Shown one piece after another: positions 25,505 to 34,707 of a stretch of DNA of 64,000 nt (the first letter of the stretch is position 1; every line of letters starts with the position of its first letter). Origin of the DNA: Spirochaetales bacterium (GTDB taxonomy: Bacteria; Spirochaetota; Spirochaetia; SZUA-6; JAFGRV01); the NCBI GenBank assembly GCA_016930085.1, contig JAFGHO010000028.1, forward strand, positions 19,004 through 83,003, in the 5' to 3' direction. Both the position numbers and the translations under genes were made by a program. The notes under the pieces are model-generated. The model did not search any database and was not told the origin of the DNA. It saw nothing but the letters and a program-made list of their open reading frames with translations.

Positions 25505-25898
25505 TCATTCTCGGAAGCTTCTTCGCCTGGGCAATCCAGTCGTTGACCTGTTTTTCAACCGGTATTTTCCGTACCAGTTTTTTCGAGGTATTGATATCCT
25601 TCATTTTCTGAAAGAGATTGTCGGCCCTTCTCTGGCAAAGCTCGGGAATCGTATCGACTCCCGCCTCTTCGAGAAGATCGGCGTATTCCGACCCAACGCC
25701 CTTTATCCTGAAAAGATCCACATGATTGACCCATTCGAGAACGAGTTTCGGCGTGATCCCCGAACCTTCGCTGATTTTTTTACGTCCATCCGGTGTCGCT
25801 CCCTTTTTGAGCAGATCGCCCGTAGAGCGTACTCCCGCTTTCTTCAACATTTTCGCGTATTTGACGCCGATTCCCTCGACTTCTTCAAGTTTCGCCAT
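25494..25898 (-). CDS. DUF4332 protein (helix-hairpin-helix repeats)
   Basis: 134 residues. Two helix-hairpin-helix-like units are visible, EEVEGIGVKYAKMLKKAGVR and LFRIKGVGSEYADLLEEAGV, each followed by a TGDLL or TIPEL segment and a short helical extension. This matches DUF4332, whose role is unknown though the fold suggests DNA or nucleotide contacts. ATG 25898 has AAAGGAG 9 bp upstream; the longer frame from 25940 overlaps the neighbour and is unlikely. It is 16 bp behind the Gly-rich membrane peptide gene, probably one operon. Confidence 0.85.
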   Translation of the reverse strand: MAKLEEVEGIGVKYAKMLKKAGVRSTGDLLKKGATPDGRKKISEGSGITPKLVLEWVNHVDLFRIKGVGSEYADLLEEAGVDTIPELCQRRADNLFQKMKDINTSKKLVRKIPVEKQVNDWIAQAKKLPRMITY

Positions 25899-25914
25899 TA
25901 ATACCGTGCTCCTT

Positions 25915-26199
25915 TCATTTTTTGAATAGTTTCGCGACAAGTCCGACGATCGTCATGAGAACACCACCGCCCACGGCGCCCGATGCGACATTTGCCAGAA
26001 TGCTCGCGATATCAAAAGAACCGGACGGCATGACGGCCACTCCGAGCATATTGAGAAGCTGGCCTCCGAGTCCGCCCCCGACAATACCCGCGATCGAATT
26101 GACAACGACGCCCATGTCAATTGGTTTCACCAGCTTGCCGGTGATGTTTCCGCCGACGGCACCGCTTACCGCTTGTACGATCAATGCAATGACATTCAT
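25915..26199 (-). CDS. Small Gly-rich membrane protein
   Basis: 94 residues, with hydrophobic glycine-zipper-like segments (VQAVSGAVGGNITGKL, IAGIVGGGLGGQLLNMLG, NVASGAVGGGVLMTIVGLV) and a Lys end. It starts at ATG 26199 behind AAAGGAG. Similar peptides accompany DUF4332 proteins elsewhere, to my knowledge without assigned function. Likely inner-membrane, possibly oligomeric. Confidence 0.78.
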   Translation of the reverse strand: MNVIALIVQAVSGAVGGNITGKLVKPIDMGVVVNSIAGIVGGGLGGQLLNMLGVAVMPSGSFDIASILANVASGAVGGGVLMTIVGLVAKLFKK

Positions 26200-26414
26200 T
26201 TTTTTCTCCTTTATATTACCATTGGTTTTCCATCTTCATAATCCAGAAATTATATTCGATGGTAATATTATTTATAGACCCGGCATACAAGAAAGTCAAT
26301 AAATATTATAAGTTTCTTGTACTTTTTGCCTTTTTAAATACATTTGCATCCTTGTCCCCGTGGATACAATATCGTCAGCCGCGTGATAACACCGTTTTTC
26401 CGGTGATTCTCTCA

Positions 26415-28925
26415 TCAGAAATTTCTTTCTCCCAAAAGAACGTCCATCATCTCGAAATCGAGGATCGGCATTGCCTTCCCGTTATTATCGAGCCTGAACC
26501 TGAGGTATTCGAAAAGGGGGCCGAACGGCGCCGCCGCTTCGGGTAACACGCTGCCGGCGTCAACCATACCGTCCGCCTTTTCGTTGACCGTTATCCCCAG
26601 CAGGGACAGAAAGGGGGCGTAGACCGACATGAAGTCGACCGCCGGAAGCTCGACAATCTCGACGCGTTCCTTTTCGGGAATGCCCGCCATTTCCTTTGCA
26701 ATCGCGATCGCCTTCCATAACCCGCCGATTTCATCGGCAAGGCCCACTTCCTTTGCCGCGAGCCCCGACCAGATTCTTCCCTGCGCAATTTTCTCAATCT
26801 CATCTTCCTCTTTATTTCGGCCGGAAGCCACTTTTGAGACAAACTGCTTGTAAATATAGGCGATGGTATCTTCGAGCATACGCCGTTCATCCTGATCCAG
26901 GTTACGGTCCGGTAATCCGAGCATGAGATACGGGAGGGCAAAACCGAATCCAAGATCCGCGTGGTCGCCCCGCTTTACGAAATCCGTGGTGATTCCCAGC
27001 TTTTCTTTCAATCCATTATCGTACATCCACCCCCCGATCGCGCCGATTGAACCGGTCAGGGTCTGCGGTGCGGTGCAGATCGCGTCCCCGTTCATGGAAA
27101 GCCAATACCCGCCCGAGCCCGCGACCAGGCCCTGAGAAATGACGACCGGCTTTTTCTTTTTACAGCGTTCGATCGCCTCGGCGACGAGGTCCGAAGCAAG
27201 GGGATCGCCGCCGGGCGAATCGACGCGGACCACAATGGCCCTGATAACAGGATCTTCCCCCGCCGCATCGATGACCTTCTCGAGCGAACGCGCCTTGATT
27301 CCCGTATCCATGGCGCAGACACCGAGGGCGTAAACGACGGCGATCGTTTTGGGAACGCCCCAGTTTTTGTCATACGGCCCTTTCAGCGACATCATCGCCT
27401 CGGGGGGGATAAGGGCCGTCTTTCTCCCTTCGAGTTTTTCAATCTCCTCTTCAATCGCGTCCCACCTGCCGGCGGCATCGGCGAGGTTGTGAGATATCGC
27501 GGTTTCGGCATTAAAGCGGATCACGGTATCCACCAGTGTATCGAATTCGTCTTCCGCTATTCCGCGCGCATCGCAAATTTCCTTTTTGACATAATCGTAA
27601 ATATCACCGATATACCTGTCGTACTGTTCCCTGTTCGCGTCGGACATCGATTCCCTCGACAACGATTCCAAAGCGGATTTATAGGTATAGAGGCGGATTT
27701 CCTCGAAACCGATCCCCAGTTTTTCCAGGCTGCCTTTATAAAAGGAAAAGCCCGCGAGGTAACCCTGAAGCATGATCCCGCCCAGGGGATCGATGACGAC
27801 CCTGTCCGCGACCGTCGCGAGATGGTAGAGATTGACCCCCCCGTTATCCAGGTATATGACGACATGTTTGCCCGACGCTTTGAAATCCTCGAGCATCCGG
27901 CGTATTTCCCATAACATTTCAGCGTCCGCCTGCAGTCCCGAGGTATTGACCGCGATTCCGGCGACCGACGGATCTTTTCCCGCGTTATCGATCTGTTTTA
28001 AAAGAGAAAGAAGCGTGTTCCGTTTACGGAAAAAGGAAACCCCCTGGTATTCGAGTGTTCCGTTCAATTCGAGTTTAACATAGTTGCCGCCCCCTGTCAC
28101 CAGTGTATCGATCAATCCGGGTTCGGCGGCTCCCGCGCGCATGGTATATGTGAAACGGGTCATCCCCATCCCGGATGAAAAATGCGGTACGACGGCCAGG
28201 CTTGAATACCCCGATGATATTTTCAGTCCGATTGAAAAATCGAGCGTCTTCGGATAAAACCGTCCGGAACAATACAACCCTTCGATAAACGGAAATCGCG
28301 CAACAAGCCCGATACTCGAGGTGCCGTCAAGGAGTTCGTCAAAATCCCGGGAATCCTGTAGTGCATAATCGGCGAAAAGGGTAAGGAAATCGGCCCGAAA
28401 CGGCCTTATGCCGGTTTCAAAAACCGCTTCATAGTGCTCTCCCGAAAAGGATGTACTCCCGGAAAGACCGAGCGAAAGGAAGGGGAAAGGCCGTGCGAGA
28501 AGTCCCATGACATAAAGGTTGTCGGCATCGAATATGCCCGAAGCGTCTTCCGTCCACTCGTATCCGAAGCCGACACTGAAGGCGGTATTACCGAAACTGC
28601 TGGATATCCTGTACGTCGCCTTCCAGTCATCATTCAAGCCGAGTCTGTTCATGACACCGAAACCCAATCCGGGAAATGCCAGAAAAAATCCAAAGCGGTC
28701 AAAGGTATATTCGTCATCGGCCAGATTGGAGAAAGCAGTCATGGTATCGAACGATCTTACGTAACTCAACACGGCGGGGTTGACAAAACCGTAAAGCCCG
28801 ATATCCATCTCCCCCGGGGGGGCGAGTAAAAACTGCGTATTATCGTGATACGGAGTGAATGGCGGCTGGGGAAAACAGGGAATCAATCCCAATAAAAATA
28901 AAATTCCAAAGAATACTTTTTTCAC
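26415..28925 (-). CDS. sppA: SppA-type signal peptide peptidase (S49) with long barrel-like N-terminus
   Basis: 836 residues. Signal peptide 1-19. Residues about 20-290 are not peptidase; they show alternating aromatic strands (FGFFLAFPGLGFGV, AFSVGFGYEWTED, FLSLGLSGSTSFSG) as in outer-membrane beta barrels. Residues 290-836 hold tandem S49 domains of the long (67-kDa) SppA type. The catalytic Lys lies in LYTYKSALESLSRESMSD of the first domain and the Ser in LVAGSGGYWLSM of the second. SppA cuts leftover signal peptides in E. coli; the fusion suggests another location. GTG 28925 has AAAAGGAGGGAG upstream. Confidence 0.85.
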   Translation of the reverse strand: MKKVFFGILFLLGLIPCFPQPPFTPYHDNTQFLLAPPGEMDIGLYGFVNPAVLSYVRSFDTMTAFSNLADDEYTFDRFGFFLAFPGLGFGVMNRLGLNDDWKATYRISSSFGNTAFSVGFGYEWTEDASGIFDADNLYVMGLLARPFPFLSLGLSGSTSFSGEHYEAVFETGIRPFRADFLTLFADYALQDSRDFDELLDGTSSIGLVARFPFIEGLYCSGRFYPKTLDFSIGLKISSGYSSLAVVPHFSSGMGMTRFTYTMRAGAAEPGLIDTLVTGGGNYVKLELNGTLEYQGVSFFRKRNTLLSLLKQIDNAGKDPSVAGIAVNTSGLQADAEMLWEIRRMLEDFKASGKHVVIYLDNGGVNLYHLATVADRVVIDPLGGIMLQGYLAGFSFYKGSLEKLGIGFEEIRLYTYKSALESLSRESMSDANREQYDRYIGDIYDYVKKEICDARGIAEDEFDTLVDTVIRFNAETAISHNLADAAGRWDAIEEEIEKLEGRKTALIPPEAMMSLKGPYDKNWGVPKTIAVVYALGVCAMDTGIKARSLEKVIDAAGEDPVIRAIVVRVDSPGGDPLASDLVAEAIERCKKKKPVVISQGLVAGSGGYWLSMNGDAICTAPQTLTGSIGAIGGWMYDNGLKEKLGITTDFVKRGDHADLGFGFALPYLMLGLPDRNLDQDERRMLEDTIAYIYKQFVSKVASGRNKEEDEIEKIAQGRIWSGLAAKEVGLADEIGGLWKAIAIAKEMAGIPEKERVEIVELPAVDFMSVYAPFLSLLGITVNEKADGMVDAGSVLPEAAAPFGPLFEYLRFRLDNNGKAMPILDFEMMDVLLGERNF

Positions 28926-29323
28926 AATCTCCCTCCTTTTCTCGTGTCGGATCAGAGTACTTTCGTATTGTCATTCTGTCAAGAACAGCACTGCATTGGA
29001 ACACCGGTATTCCGGAAATTACAGACATATGGTATCATTTTGCCGTGAGTCAGGAAGCCGTCATACTATGGTAATAAACAGAATAACGGCCGTGACATTG
29101 TATCGCTACGATCACGGGGACGCCACCCCGCGTCCCGATAAAAAGCGTTATATTACTTGACGCCGTTGGCTCTTCGGCTTATCTTTTTCAATGAACGTTG
29201 TTTTTACACCGATTTTGATATGAAAACCGAACGGTTGGATGGTTTTTTTTACATGACGTGATATATTGAAGTGGCAGCCGGTCGTCGGGACAACGGAAAC
29301 CTGATTCAAAAGAAGGAGCGGTT
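28926..29323. other. Divergent intergenic region, sppA-like and prkA
   Basis: No gene is supported in these 398 bp. The ribosome sites of both flanking genes are visible at the ends (AAAAGGAGGGAG minus, AGAAGGAGCGG plus). No clear promoter with correct spacing was recognised, nor a sigma-54 type site. Confidence 0.5.
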
Positions 29324-31543
29324 ATGGATTCCAATCTTTATCAAATCTTCCAGAAAGCATCTGAAAACAGGCCTGAAGACGAAATTCTTTCTTTTCCCGA
29401 TTATCTGGATCTTATCAAGCAAAAACCATGGATTACGCGAAATACCTTTCAACTGCTTCATGATATGATTCTCACAAGCGGTGTCGAATATACGATAATA
29501 CCAGGCAAACCCATACGCCACCGGTATAAATTTTTCGAGGACGAGCAGCTTGTCGGTGAGTACGTGGTGTTCGGCCAGCAGAAAGCAAAAGAAAACCTTG
29601 TTGAAAAAATCGATAATGCAAGCCGGGGGCTCGAGGCCTCCAAACGATTGTGGATCCTTCTGGGCCCCCCGGGGGCAGCCAAGTCACGCTCGATGGACGG
29701 CATCAAACGAGCATTGAACATGTACTCAAAAACGGAAGAGGGGAGAACCTATACCCTTCTCATCCCCACCCTGGACGAACGGCTAAAGGAAAAAGCCCTC
29801 TTCAAGGAGGGAAATATTTATTATATCCAGGGGCCTATTTTCGAACGGCCGCTTCAGATAATTCCCCCTGCCTTGAGAAAGGATTTTCTTGCACAACTCA
29901 ACGCATCGCTCGATCCCGGCCGGGTCAAGGAGTTTCTTCACTCGCATCCCCAGTACGATAACGAATTCAGAATCAAGATAGACGGGCTGATCTCGCCCTT
30001 TGCCGATTTCATCATCAATGAATTCATGAATAAAAAAGAAATATCATTCGCAGAACTCATACCCTTTTTAAAAGTGAGGAGGATGATATACGACGCCAGA
30101 ACTAAAGCAGGTATCGGCTCATACACACCGAGGGACGAAAAAAGCCAGGAAGCGGGGTCACTCGTCGGCAATATCGACTACAGCCTGCTTCCGCTCTTCG
30201 GCAGCGAATCTCATCCCCTTGTCCATGACTATAAAGGAGAGCTTTGCAGCGGCGCAAACGGGTTTGTCGAAATTCATGAAATACTCAAACTTTCTGACAA
30301 ATTTCTCTATGAAATGCTTTTTGCAACACAGGACAGGTTTTTTAAGCCCGAAGGCCAGCCGCCGATCCCCTTCAATGGGGTGATAATCGGACATACCAAT
30401 TTTCACGAGTACAACATGTTCATGGCGAACAAAACGTTCGAGGCACTCCAGTCCCGAACCACATTCATAGAGATGCCGCTTTCTGTCAATTTCAAGGACG
30501 AAGAGAATATCTATCTCTTTACCTATTCGAATGAACAGCGGAAATGGGTGAAAGCGAAGAAGCATACCGCCCACGTCGCCCCCCACAGCCTGCAATTCCT
30601 GAGTCTGGTCGCGGTGATGACGAGGCTATATGAATCAAAACAGAATCCCAATCTTTCCCTCCTGCAAAAAGGACTCATTTATGCGGGCCGGGCCGACAGC
30701 GGTGTGGACAATAATATGGTACGGACAATTCTCGAGGAGTTCGAGTTCGTCAAACCCTCGGAGGGGACATTCGGACTCGATCCCCGTTTCATCCAGAATG
30801 TTTTTGAAAACACCGAACATTTCCAGATCGACGAACATTATGCCAACATAAAGCGCCTGAAGGAGGAAAAGACCGATCCCGCCATGCTTACCTCAATCGC
30901 ACTGCAGAACCCCTGCGTCACCCCGCTCGATCTCTACGTGCGTATCGAAAACGCGTTGAAAGAGAATTTTGCGACAGACAAGACGCGGCTCAATCACTAT
31001 GTGGAAAAAATTCTTCCCCAGGTCAAGAAATGGATATTCGGCCAGATCGCGAGCGACGTTTACAGCGCGATACTCAGGGACGACACGGTTATCGAAACGA
31101 CATGGAAGAAATACACGGACCACGTCAGGGCTTATGCGCATAATACCACCGTGAAACACGAAGTCACCCAGGCCGATGTTCAGCCCGACGAACGGTTCAT
31201 GCAGACCATCGAGCAGTATCTTGGCATTCCGGATAAAGACACCTTCCGGAAAGAGTTGAGTGACGCGATCGCGAGTGTCAGTTATTCGGTCCTTCTGAGT
31301 GACGAACCCTCGTACCAGAACGCGATTAAACGCTACGTATTCGAAAACGAGTTCAAGTCAAGGGAAAACATGAAACTGCTCGGCTGGATTAAAAGCGGCA
31401 GCAGCGCATCGAACGTCAATTCAAAGGAACAGGAACAATTGAACGAAACCGTCAAATACCTGATCAACAACCAGCGTTACTGCGGCAAATGTGCCTTTCA
31501 GGCACTTACCATCACGGCCAACTCCTCGAGTATTATGGTTTGA
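29324..31543 (+). CDS. prkA: PrkA-type serine protein kinase (AAA+)
   Basis: 739 residues. The N-terminal AAA+ part has Walker A LGPPGAAKS (113-121), and stretches typical of PrkA: YYIQGPIFERPLQIIP, the RGVVEFIE-like segment altered to CSGANGFVEIHEILK, and PFNGVIIGHTNFHEYNMFMA with ALQSRTTFIEMPLS. The C-terminal PrkA kinase-like domain follows. In Bacillus PrkA affects sporulation and has been reported as a protease; in enterobacteria the homologue YeaG acts in stress response. YeaH/SpoVR partners are not in the window, so this copy stands alone. AAGGAG precedes ATG 29324. Confidence 0.87.
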   Translation: MDSNLYQIFQKASENRPEDEILSFPDYLDLIKQKPWITRNTFQLLHDMILTSGVEYTIIPGKPIRHRYKFFEDEQLVGEYVVFGQQKAKENLVEKIDNASRGLEASKRLWILLGPPGAAKSRSMDGIKRALNMYSKTEEGRTYTLLIPTLDERLKEKALFKEGNIYYIQGPIFERPLQIIPPALRKDFLAQLNASLDPGRVKEFLHSHPQYDNEFRIKIDGLISPFADFIINEFMNKKEISFAELIPFLKVRRMIYDARTKAGIGSYTPRDEKSQEAGSLVGNIDYSLLPLFGSESHPLVHDYKGELCSGANGFVEIHEILKLSDKFLYEMLFATQDRFFKPEGQPPIPFNGVIIGHTNFHEYNMFMANKTFEALQSRTTFIEMPLSVNFKDEENIYLFTYSNEQRKWVKAKKHTAHVAPHSLQFLSLVAVMTRLYESKQNPNLSLLQKGLIYAGRADSGVDNNMVRTILEEFEFVKPSEGTFGLDPRFIQNVFENTEHFQIDEHYANIKRLKEEKTDPAMLTSIALQNPCVTPLDLYVRIENALKENFATDKTRLNHYVEKILPQVKKWIFGQIASDVYSAILRDDTVIETTWKKYTDHVRAYAHNTTVKHEVTQADVQPDERFMQTIEQYLGIPDKDTFRKELSDAIASVSYSVLLSDEPSYQNAIKRYVFENEFKSRENMKLLGWIKSGSSASNVNSKEQEQLNETVKYLINNQRYCGKCAFQALTITANSSSIMV

Positions 31544-31579
31544 CCCCGCCCGCAAGCGGGTCCCATTTCATGGTGATTC

Positions 31580-31632
31580 CAAATAAGGATATTTTCTATT
31601 CGGGATGCCGGAGTTGGAGATATCCTTATTTG
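31580..31632. repeat. Perfect 13-bp inverted repeat
   Basis: CAAATAAGGATAT (31580-31592) and ATATCCTTATTTG (31620-31632) are perfect complements around a 27-bp loop. The right arm contains the stop codon of the minus-strand gene ending at 31626. It lies between convergent genes. There is no T-run, so it is not a classic terminator. Just upstream is CCCGCAAGCGGG, a short hairpin behind prkA. Confidence 0.85.
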
Positions 31633-32462
31633 ATCTCCCTGATATACACACCGTTCAGATGCCATGCTTTTTCTCCGGTCACCAGGGTTATGGGTTCGAT
31701 AATCTGCGCCACGATAAGCACGGTGGCATTCACATCGATCATCGCCCCGGACACATTTCGTGTACTTTTACGCCTGTACAATTTAAAGGTTTCGGTGCCG
31801 GTAAAGGTGATAATCGTCTTGTAGCTCTTCACTTCGTCGTACCCTACCCATGTGCCGTATAAAATTTCCACACGCACCTCAAATTTCTTCAGGTCTCCCG
31901 GATATGCCGATTCCAGTATCAGCCTGTTGACGAACGAGACGTCTTCTCCGGACAGTGATGATGAGGCAAGGGCGAGGAGGTCCTTATCGGAAACAACGGA
32001 TTTCAGACGCGAAGGCTCATAAAGCGGACCGTTTTCGATAATGGTATTTAGTTCGGCAACAAGTTCCCTGACAAGGAGGACCGTCCCGGATGAGGCACTT
32101 CCGTAAGCTTTGATTTTTGTCCGCAATTGATCAGAAACCGATTCCATGAGCATTCGCGACAGGGGATCTTTTCCGTTTTTCAATTTCAAAATGAAATTCG
32201 AAGGGACGGGAAAATCGTCGGGCGAGAGAAAAAACGCATTTGATTTTGCGGGTTTGACGACGGACATTGTACCGTTAAGGAGAACGAGTTTATTGGTATC
32301 GATCGCATCATAATTTCCGCTTTCAAGTGACCGACTCAGTACCTCGAGGGTCACTGAAAAGTCGATAATATCGTCAAAATCTGTTCGGGAAACGGGAAAA
32401 ACAAAAGGAAGCTGCAGTATAAACAGGGCAAAAATAATGAGAATTATTCCCTTTTTTTTCAT
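31626..32462 (-). CDS. Exported protein, unknown
   Basis: 278 residues with a signal peptide (KKKGIILIIFALFILQLPFV, cut near VFPVS). The mature part has a mixed helix/strand pattern (DDIIDFSVTLEVLSRSLESG, KFEVRVEILYGTWVGYDEVK, SGAMIDVNATVLIVAQIIE). No family recognised; the C-terminal strands suggest a small beta domain. ATG 32462 follows AAAGGGGGAATT. It is preceded by trmJ on the same strand (46 bp), perhaps in one transcript. Confidence 0.75.
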   Translation of the reverse strand: MKKKGIILIIFALFILQLPFVFPVSRTDFDDIIDFSVTLEVLSRSLESGNYDAIDTNKLVLLNGTMSVVKPAKSNAFFLSPDDFPVPSNFILKLKNGKDPLSRMLMESVSDQLRTKIKAYGSASSGTVLLVRELVAELNTIIENGPLYEPSRLKSVVSDKDLLALASSSLSGEDVSFVNRLILESAYPGDLKKFEVRVEILYGTWVGYDEVKSYKTIITFTGTETFKLYRRKSTRNVSGAMIDVNATVLIVAQIIEPITLVTGEKAWHLNGVYIREIK

Positions 32463-32507
32463 AATTCCCCCTTTCATTTCAAATAATATCGATATCGATA
32501 CGGCGGG

Positions 32508-33302
32508 TCAATAACCGCCCCTATGTTTTACGACAAGCCCGCTGATTTTTCGAAATACCGTTTCGAGTCTTTTCGCCTCCCTTCCCGACAGCCCGGCGCG
32601 GGCAAGAATATCCTTGAAAAAACGGCCGAGATCTTCCGGTTTGCCCCTTGTAAAAAACCCGATGTGTTTGAGTGAGTGAATCATCACGGAGACCAGCAGT
32701 TTCAGTTTTTCATCCGTTATCGGTGTATATCGTGAGTGCGATCCGGCGGTTGTTGATTCCCTGTATAACAGGTAGGCAAGAATTTGAACGGCGTGAGAAA
32801 GGTTGAGTGAAGGGAAAAGGGGTGAACTCGGGATGTGTACGGCCACATGGCAGAGAGCGAGTTCGGCATCCGAAAGCCCCGATTCTTCATTTCCGAATAC
32901 AAAAGCCGCTTTTCCGTTCGGATGCTGCATTATTTTTGCTATCGCCTCTTCCGGCGACAGGGAAAAGTATTTCCTTTTTTTCCCCCTCCGCCTCGTTACT
33001 CCCAGAACGAGAGAAATATCCCCGATCGCCTCTTCAAGCCGGCTTACCGTCATCGCTTGTTCGAACACATCATATGCATGAATGGCGAGATTTTTTACCT
33101 CGGTGAGATCAAGCCTTTTCCTTCCGACAATGGCAAGCGACTTCACGTGCATTGTTTTCATTGCCCTGCATACCGCACCGACATTTTTCGCATCCTGCGG
33201 ATGAACCAGAATGATGCGAATATTCTCCAAAGCACTGTCCATAACAAAGGATACCATATCGTTGCTTGTCTCGACAACCTGCACCGGACCCCCGTTCATC
33301 AT
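32508..33302 (-). CDS. trmJ: SPOUT RNA methyltransferase, TrmJ-like
   Basis: 264 residues. TrmJ methylates the 2'-O of the nucleotide at position 32 in tRNAs. SPOUT signatures: IILVHPQDAKNVGAVCRAMK, FVFGNEESGLSDAELALC and PSLNLSHAVQILAYLLYRE, which form the knotted SAM site. The C-terminal helical extension fits TrmJ. The start could also be at the ATG codons of MVSF or MDSA 15-20 residues downstream, since the first residues are not conserved. Confidence 0.85.
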   Translation of the reverse strand: MMNGGPVQVVETSNDMVSFVMDSALENIRIILVHPQDAKNVGAVCRAMKTMHVKSLAIVGRKRLDLTEVKNLAIHAYDVFEQAMTVSRLEEAIGDISLVLGVTRRRGKKRKYFSLSPEEAIAKIMQHPNGKAAFVFGNEESGLSDAELALCHVAVHIPSSPLFPSLNLSHAVQILAYLLYRESTTAGSHSRYTPITDEKLKLLVSVMIHSLKHIGFFTRGKPEDLGRFFKDILARAGLSGREAKRLETVFRKISGLVVKHRGGY

Positions 33303-33609
33303 CCCGAATCAGGCGAAAACCGCGCTGCCGGACCGTATACCGTATGGCAAACAAAAGCATATACGGCGTATCCGGCGATAAAAGTTCATATTTTTAAGTT
33401 TTTACCCGTTAAATTCCACTTCTCTTTGATATAAAAACGTGTAAAATACGTGAAAACGATTGGAAAACTATGATAATGTAGTTATTATTGATAAACTGTA
33501 ATAAATCCGGGATAGTCTTTTGAAATAGACAAAAATTACCGATGATATGATATGGATAGAATGCAGGTGAGAGAAACCGGCAAACATGATACTTTTTTTT
33601 GAATTTTAT

Positions 33610-33638
33610 TTGACAAATACCTGTATGATTTATAATAT
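33610..33638 (+). promoter_or_regulatory. Promoter of the STAS-PspA operon
   Basis: TTGACA (33610-33615), 17-bp spacer, TAATAT (33633-33638); an overlapping TATAAT (33631-33636) gives 15 bp. The start point near 33645 leaves about 60 nt of leader. The rest of the gap 33303-33708 is AT-rich and shows no gene. Confidence 0.65.
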
Positions 33639-33708
33639 ATAAACTGTATCAGTGAGGTTGATTTTTTTTATGCAATCGTGTAAATATAATTGGGCATAAA
33701 GGAATACT

Positions 33709-34257
33709 ATGAATAATGAAATAGTTCCTGGTTTTGATGACGAAAAGGACGATAGTCTAAAAATACGACTCCAGAATTTCAAAGATATAAATGGACTTGT
33801 TGCCTTATACCTGACAGGCTATATTGACACATATAATTCCAACAACTTTCAAAAACGTGTGGGAAAAGCGATTGAATCGGGATTTACAAAGCTTATTTTT
33901 CATTGCGGCGGACTAAACTATGTGTCAAGTACCGGAATCGGGTCATTTACGGCGTTTCTTAAATCCGTCAAACCGCGCGGAGGAGATATTGTCCTCCTCG
34001 AGATTCAACCCAAGGTATATGAAGTGTTTCAACTCCTCGGTTTTTCTCAATTTTTCAATATCAAAGACAACCTCGAAGAAGCGGTTGCTTTTTTCAGAAA
34101 AACAACAGACGAATTAAAACCAGAAATATTCCCCAAAATTTTCAAATGCCCTATTTGCTCTAAAAAATTAAAAGCCATAAAAGCCGGTCGATTTCGATGT
34201 TCCGAATGTAAAAGCATCCTGGTGATCGATAATACGGGCCAGGTATTACTTGGGTAA
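33709..34257 (+). CDS. STAS-domain protein with C-terminal zinc ribbon
   Basis: 182 residues. Residues 20-125 form a STAS (anti-sigma-factor antagonist) domain: VALYLTGYIDTYNSNNFQKR, LIFHCGGLNYVSSTGIGSFT, where the Ser-Ser-Thr-Gly stretch holds the usual phosphorylation site. The end is a zinc ribbon with CPICSKKL and CSECKS. Such antagonists bind partner kinases or anti-sigma factors, and phosphorylation controls binding; the partner is not in the window. AAAGGA precedes ATG 33709. First gene of a five-gene operon with PspA and a tyrosine phosphatase. Confidence 0.87.
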   Translation: MNNEIVPGFDDEKDDSLKIRLQNFKDINGLVALYLTGYIDTYNSNNFQKRVGKAIESGFTKLIFHCGGLNYVSSTGIGSFTAFLKSVKPRGGDIVLLEIQPKVYEVFQLLGFSQFFNIKDNLEEAVAFFRKTTDELKPEIFPKIFKCPICSKKLKAIKAGRFRCSECKSILVIDNTGQVLLG

Positions 34258-34305
34258 GGAATCATCGTTTCTTTATCCAAAATATTAAATATATGGGAGA
34301 GGCTT

Positions 34306-34689
34306 ATGAATATCAAAGAGAAAATAGAGAATTATTTTATCGAGCTCGATGTCCCCTATGAGCGAAAAGAGGATAACCTCTGGATTATTTCAGACGAAAG
34401 CAGGTCGCTTCAAAATATCGCGGTTACTCTGGAGGATTCTATTGTGACAATTACCGTCAATGTTATGCAAGTGCCAAATAAAGGGAAGGAAGAACTTTTC
34501 AGCAAGCTTTTAGCACTCAATGCAACGGATTTAATGCATGGTGCTTATGCAATTGAAGGAAATGCAATCGTCCTTCTTGATACGCTTGAGGGAGAAACCC
34601 TCGATTTAAAGGAACTGCAGGCTTCTCTTGACGCAATTGGATTGGCACTGACCCAACACTACAAGGTACTTGCAGAGTATCGAAATTAA
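34306..34689 (+). CDS. YbjN/CesT-like small protein
   Basis: 127 residues with the alpha-beta pattern of YbjN and type III chaperone-like folds: an N-terminal helix (IKEKIENYFIELDVPYER), strands (NIAVTLEDSIVTITVNVMQV), a helix (EELFSKLLALNATDLMHGAY), a strand pair (AIEGNAIVLLDTLEGETLD) and a last helix. Soluble. Likely a binding protein or chaperone acting with PspA, whose gene follows after 18 bp. Function not known. Confidence 0.72.
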   Translation: MNIKEKIENYFIELDVPYERKEDNLWIISDESRSLQNIAVTLEDSIVTITVNVMQVPNKGKEELFSKLLALNATDLMHGAYAIEGNAIVLLDTLEGETLDLKELQASLDAIGLALTQHYKVLAEYRN

Positions 34690-34707
34690 GAAAAGGAGGT
34701 CTTTCGT

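Noticed and set aside
29160..29290. Sigma-54 promoter for prkA
   Set aside because: GG and GC pairs are present but not at the required 10-bp spacing.
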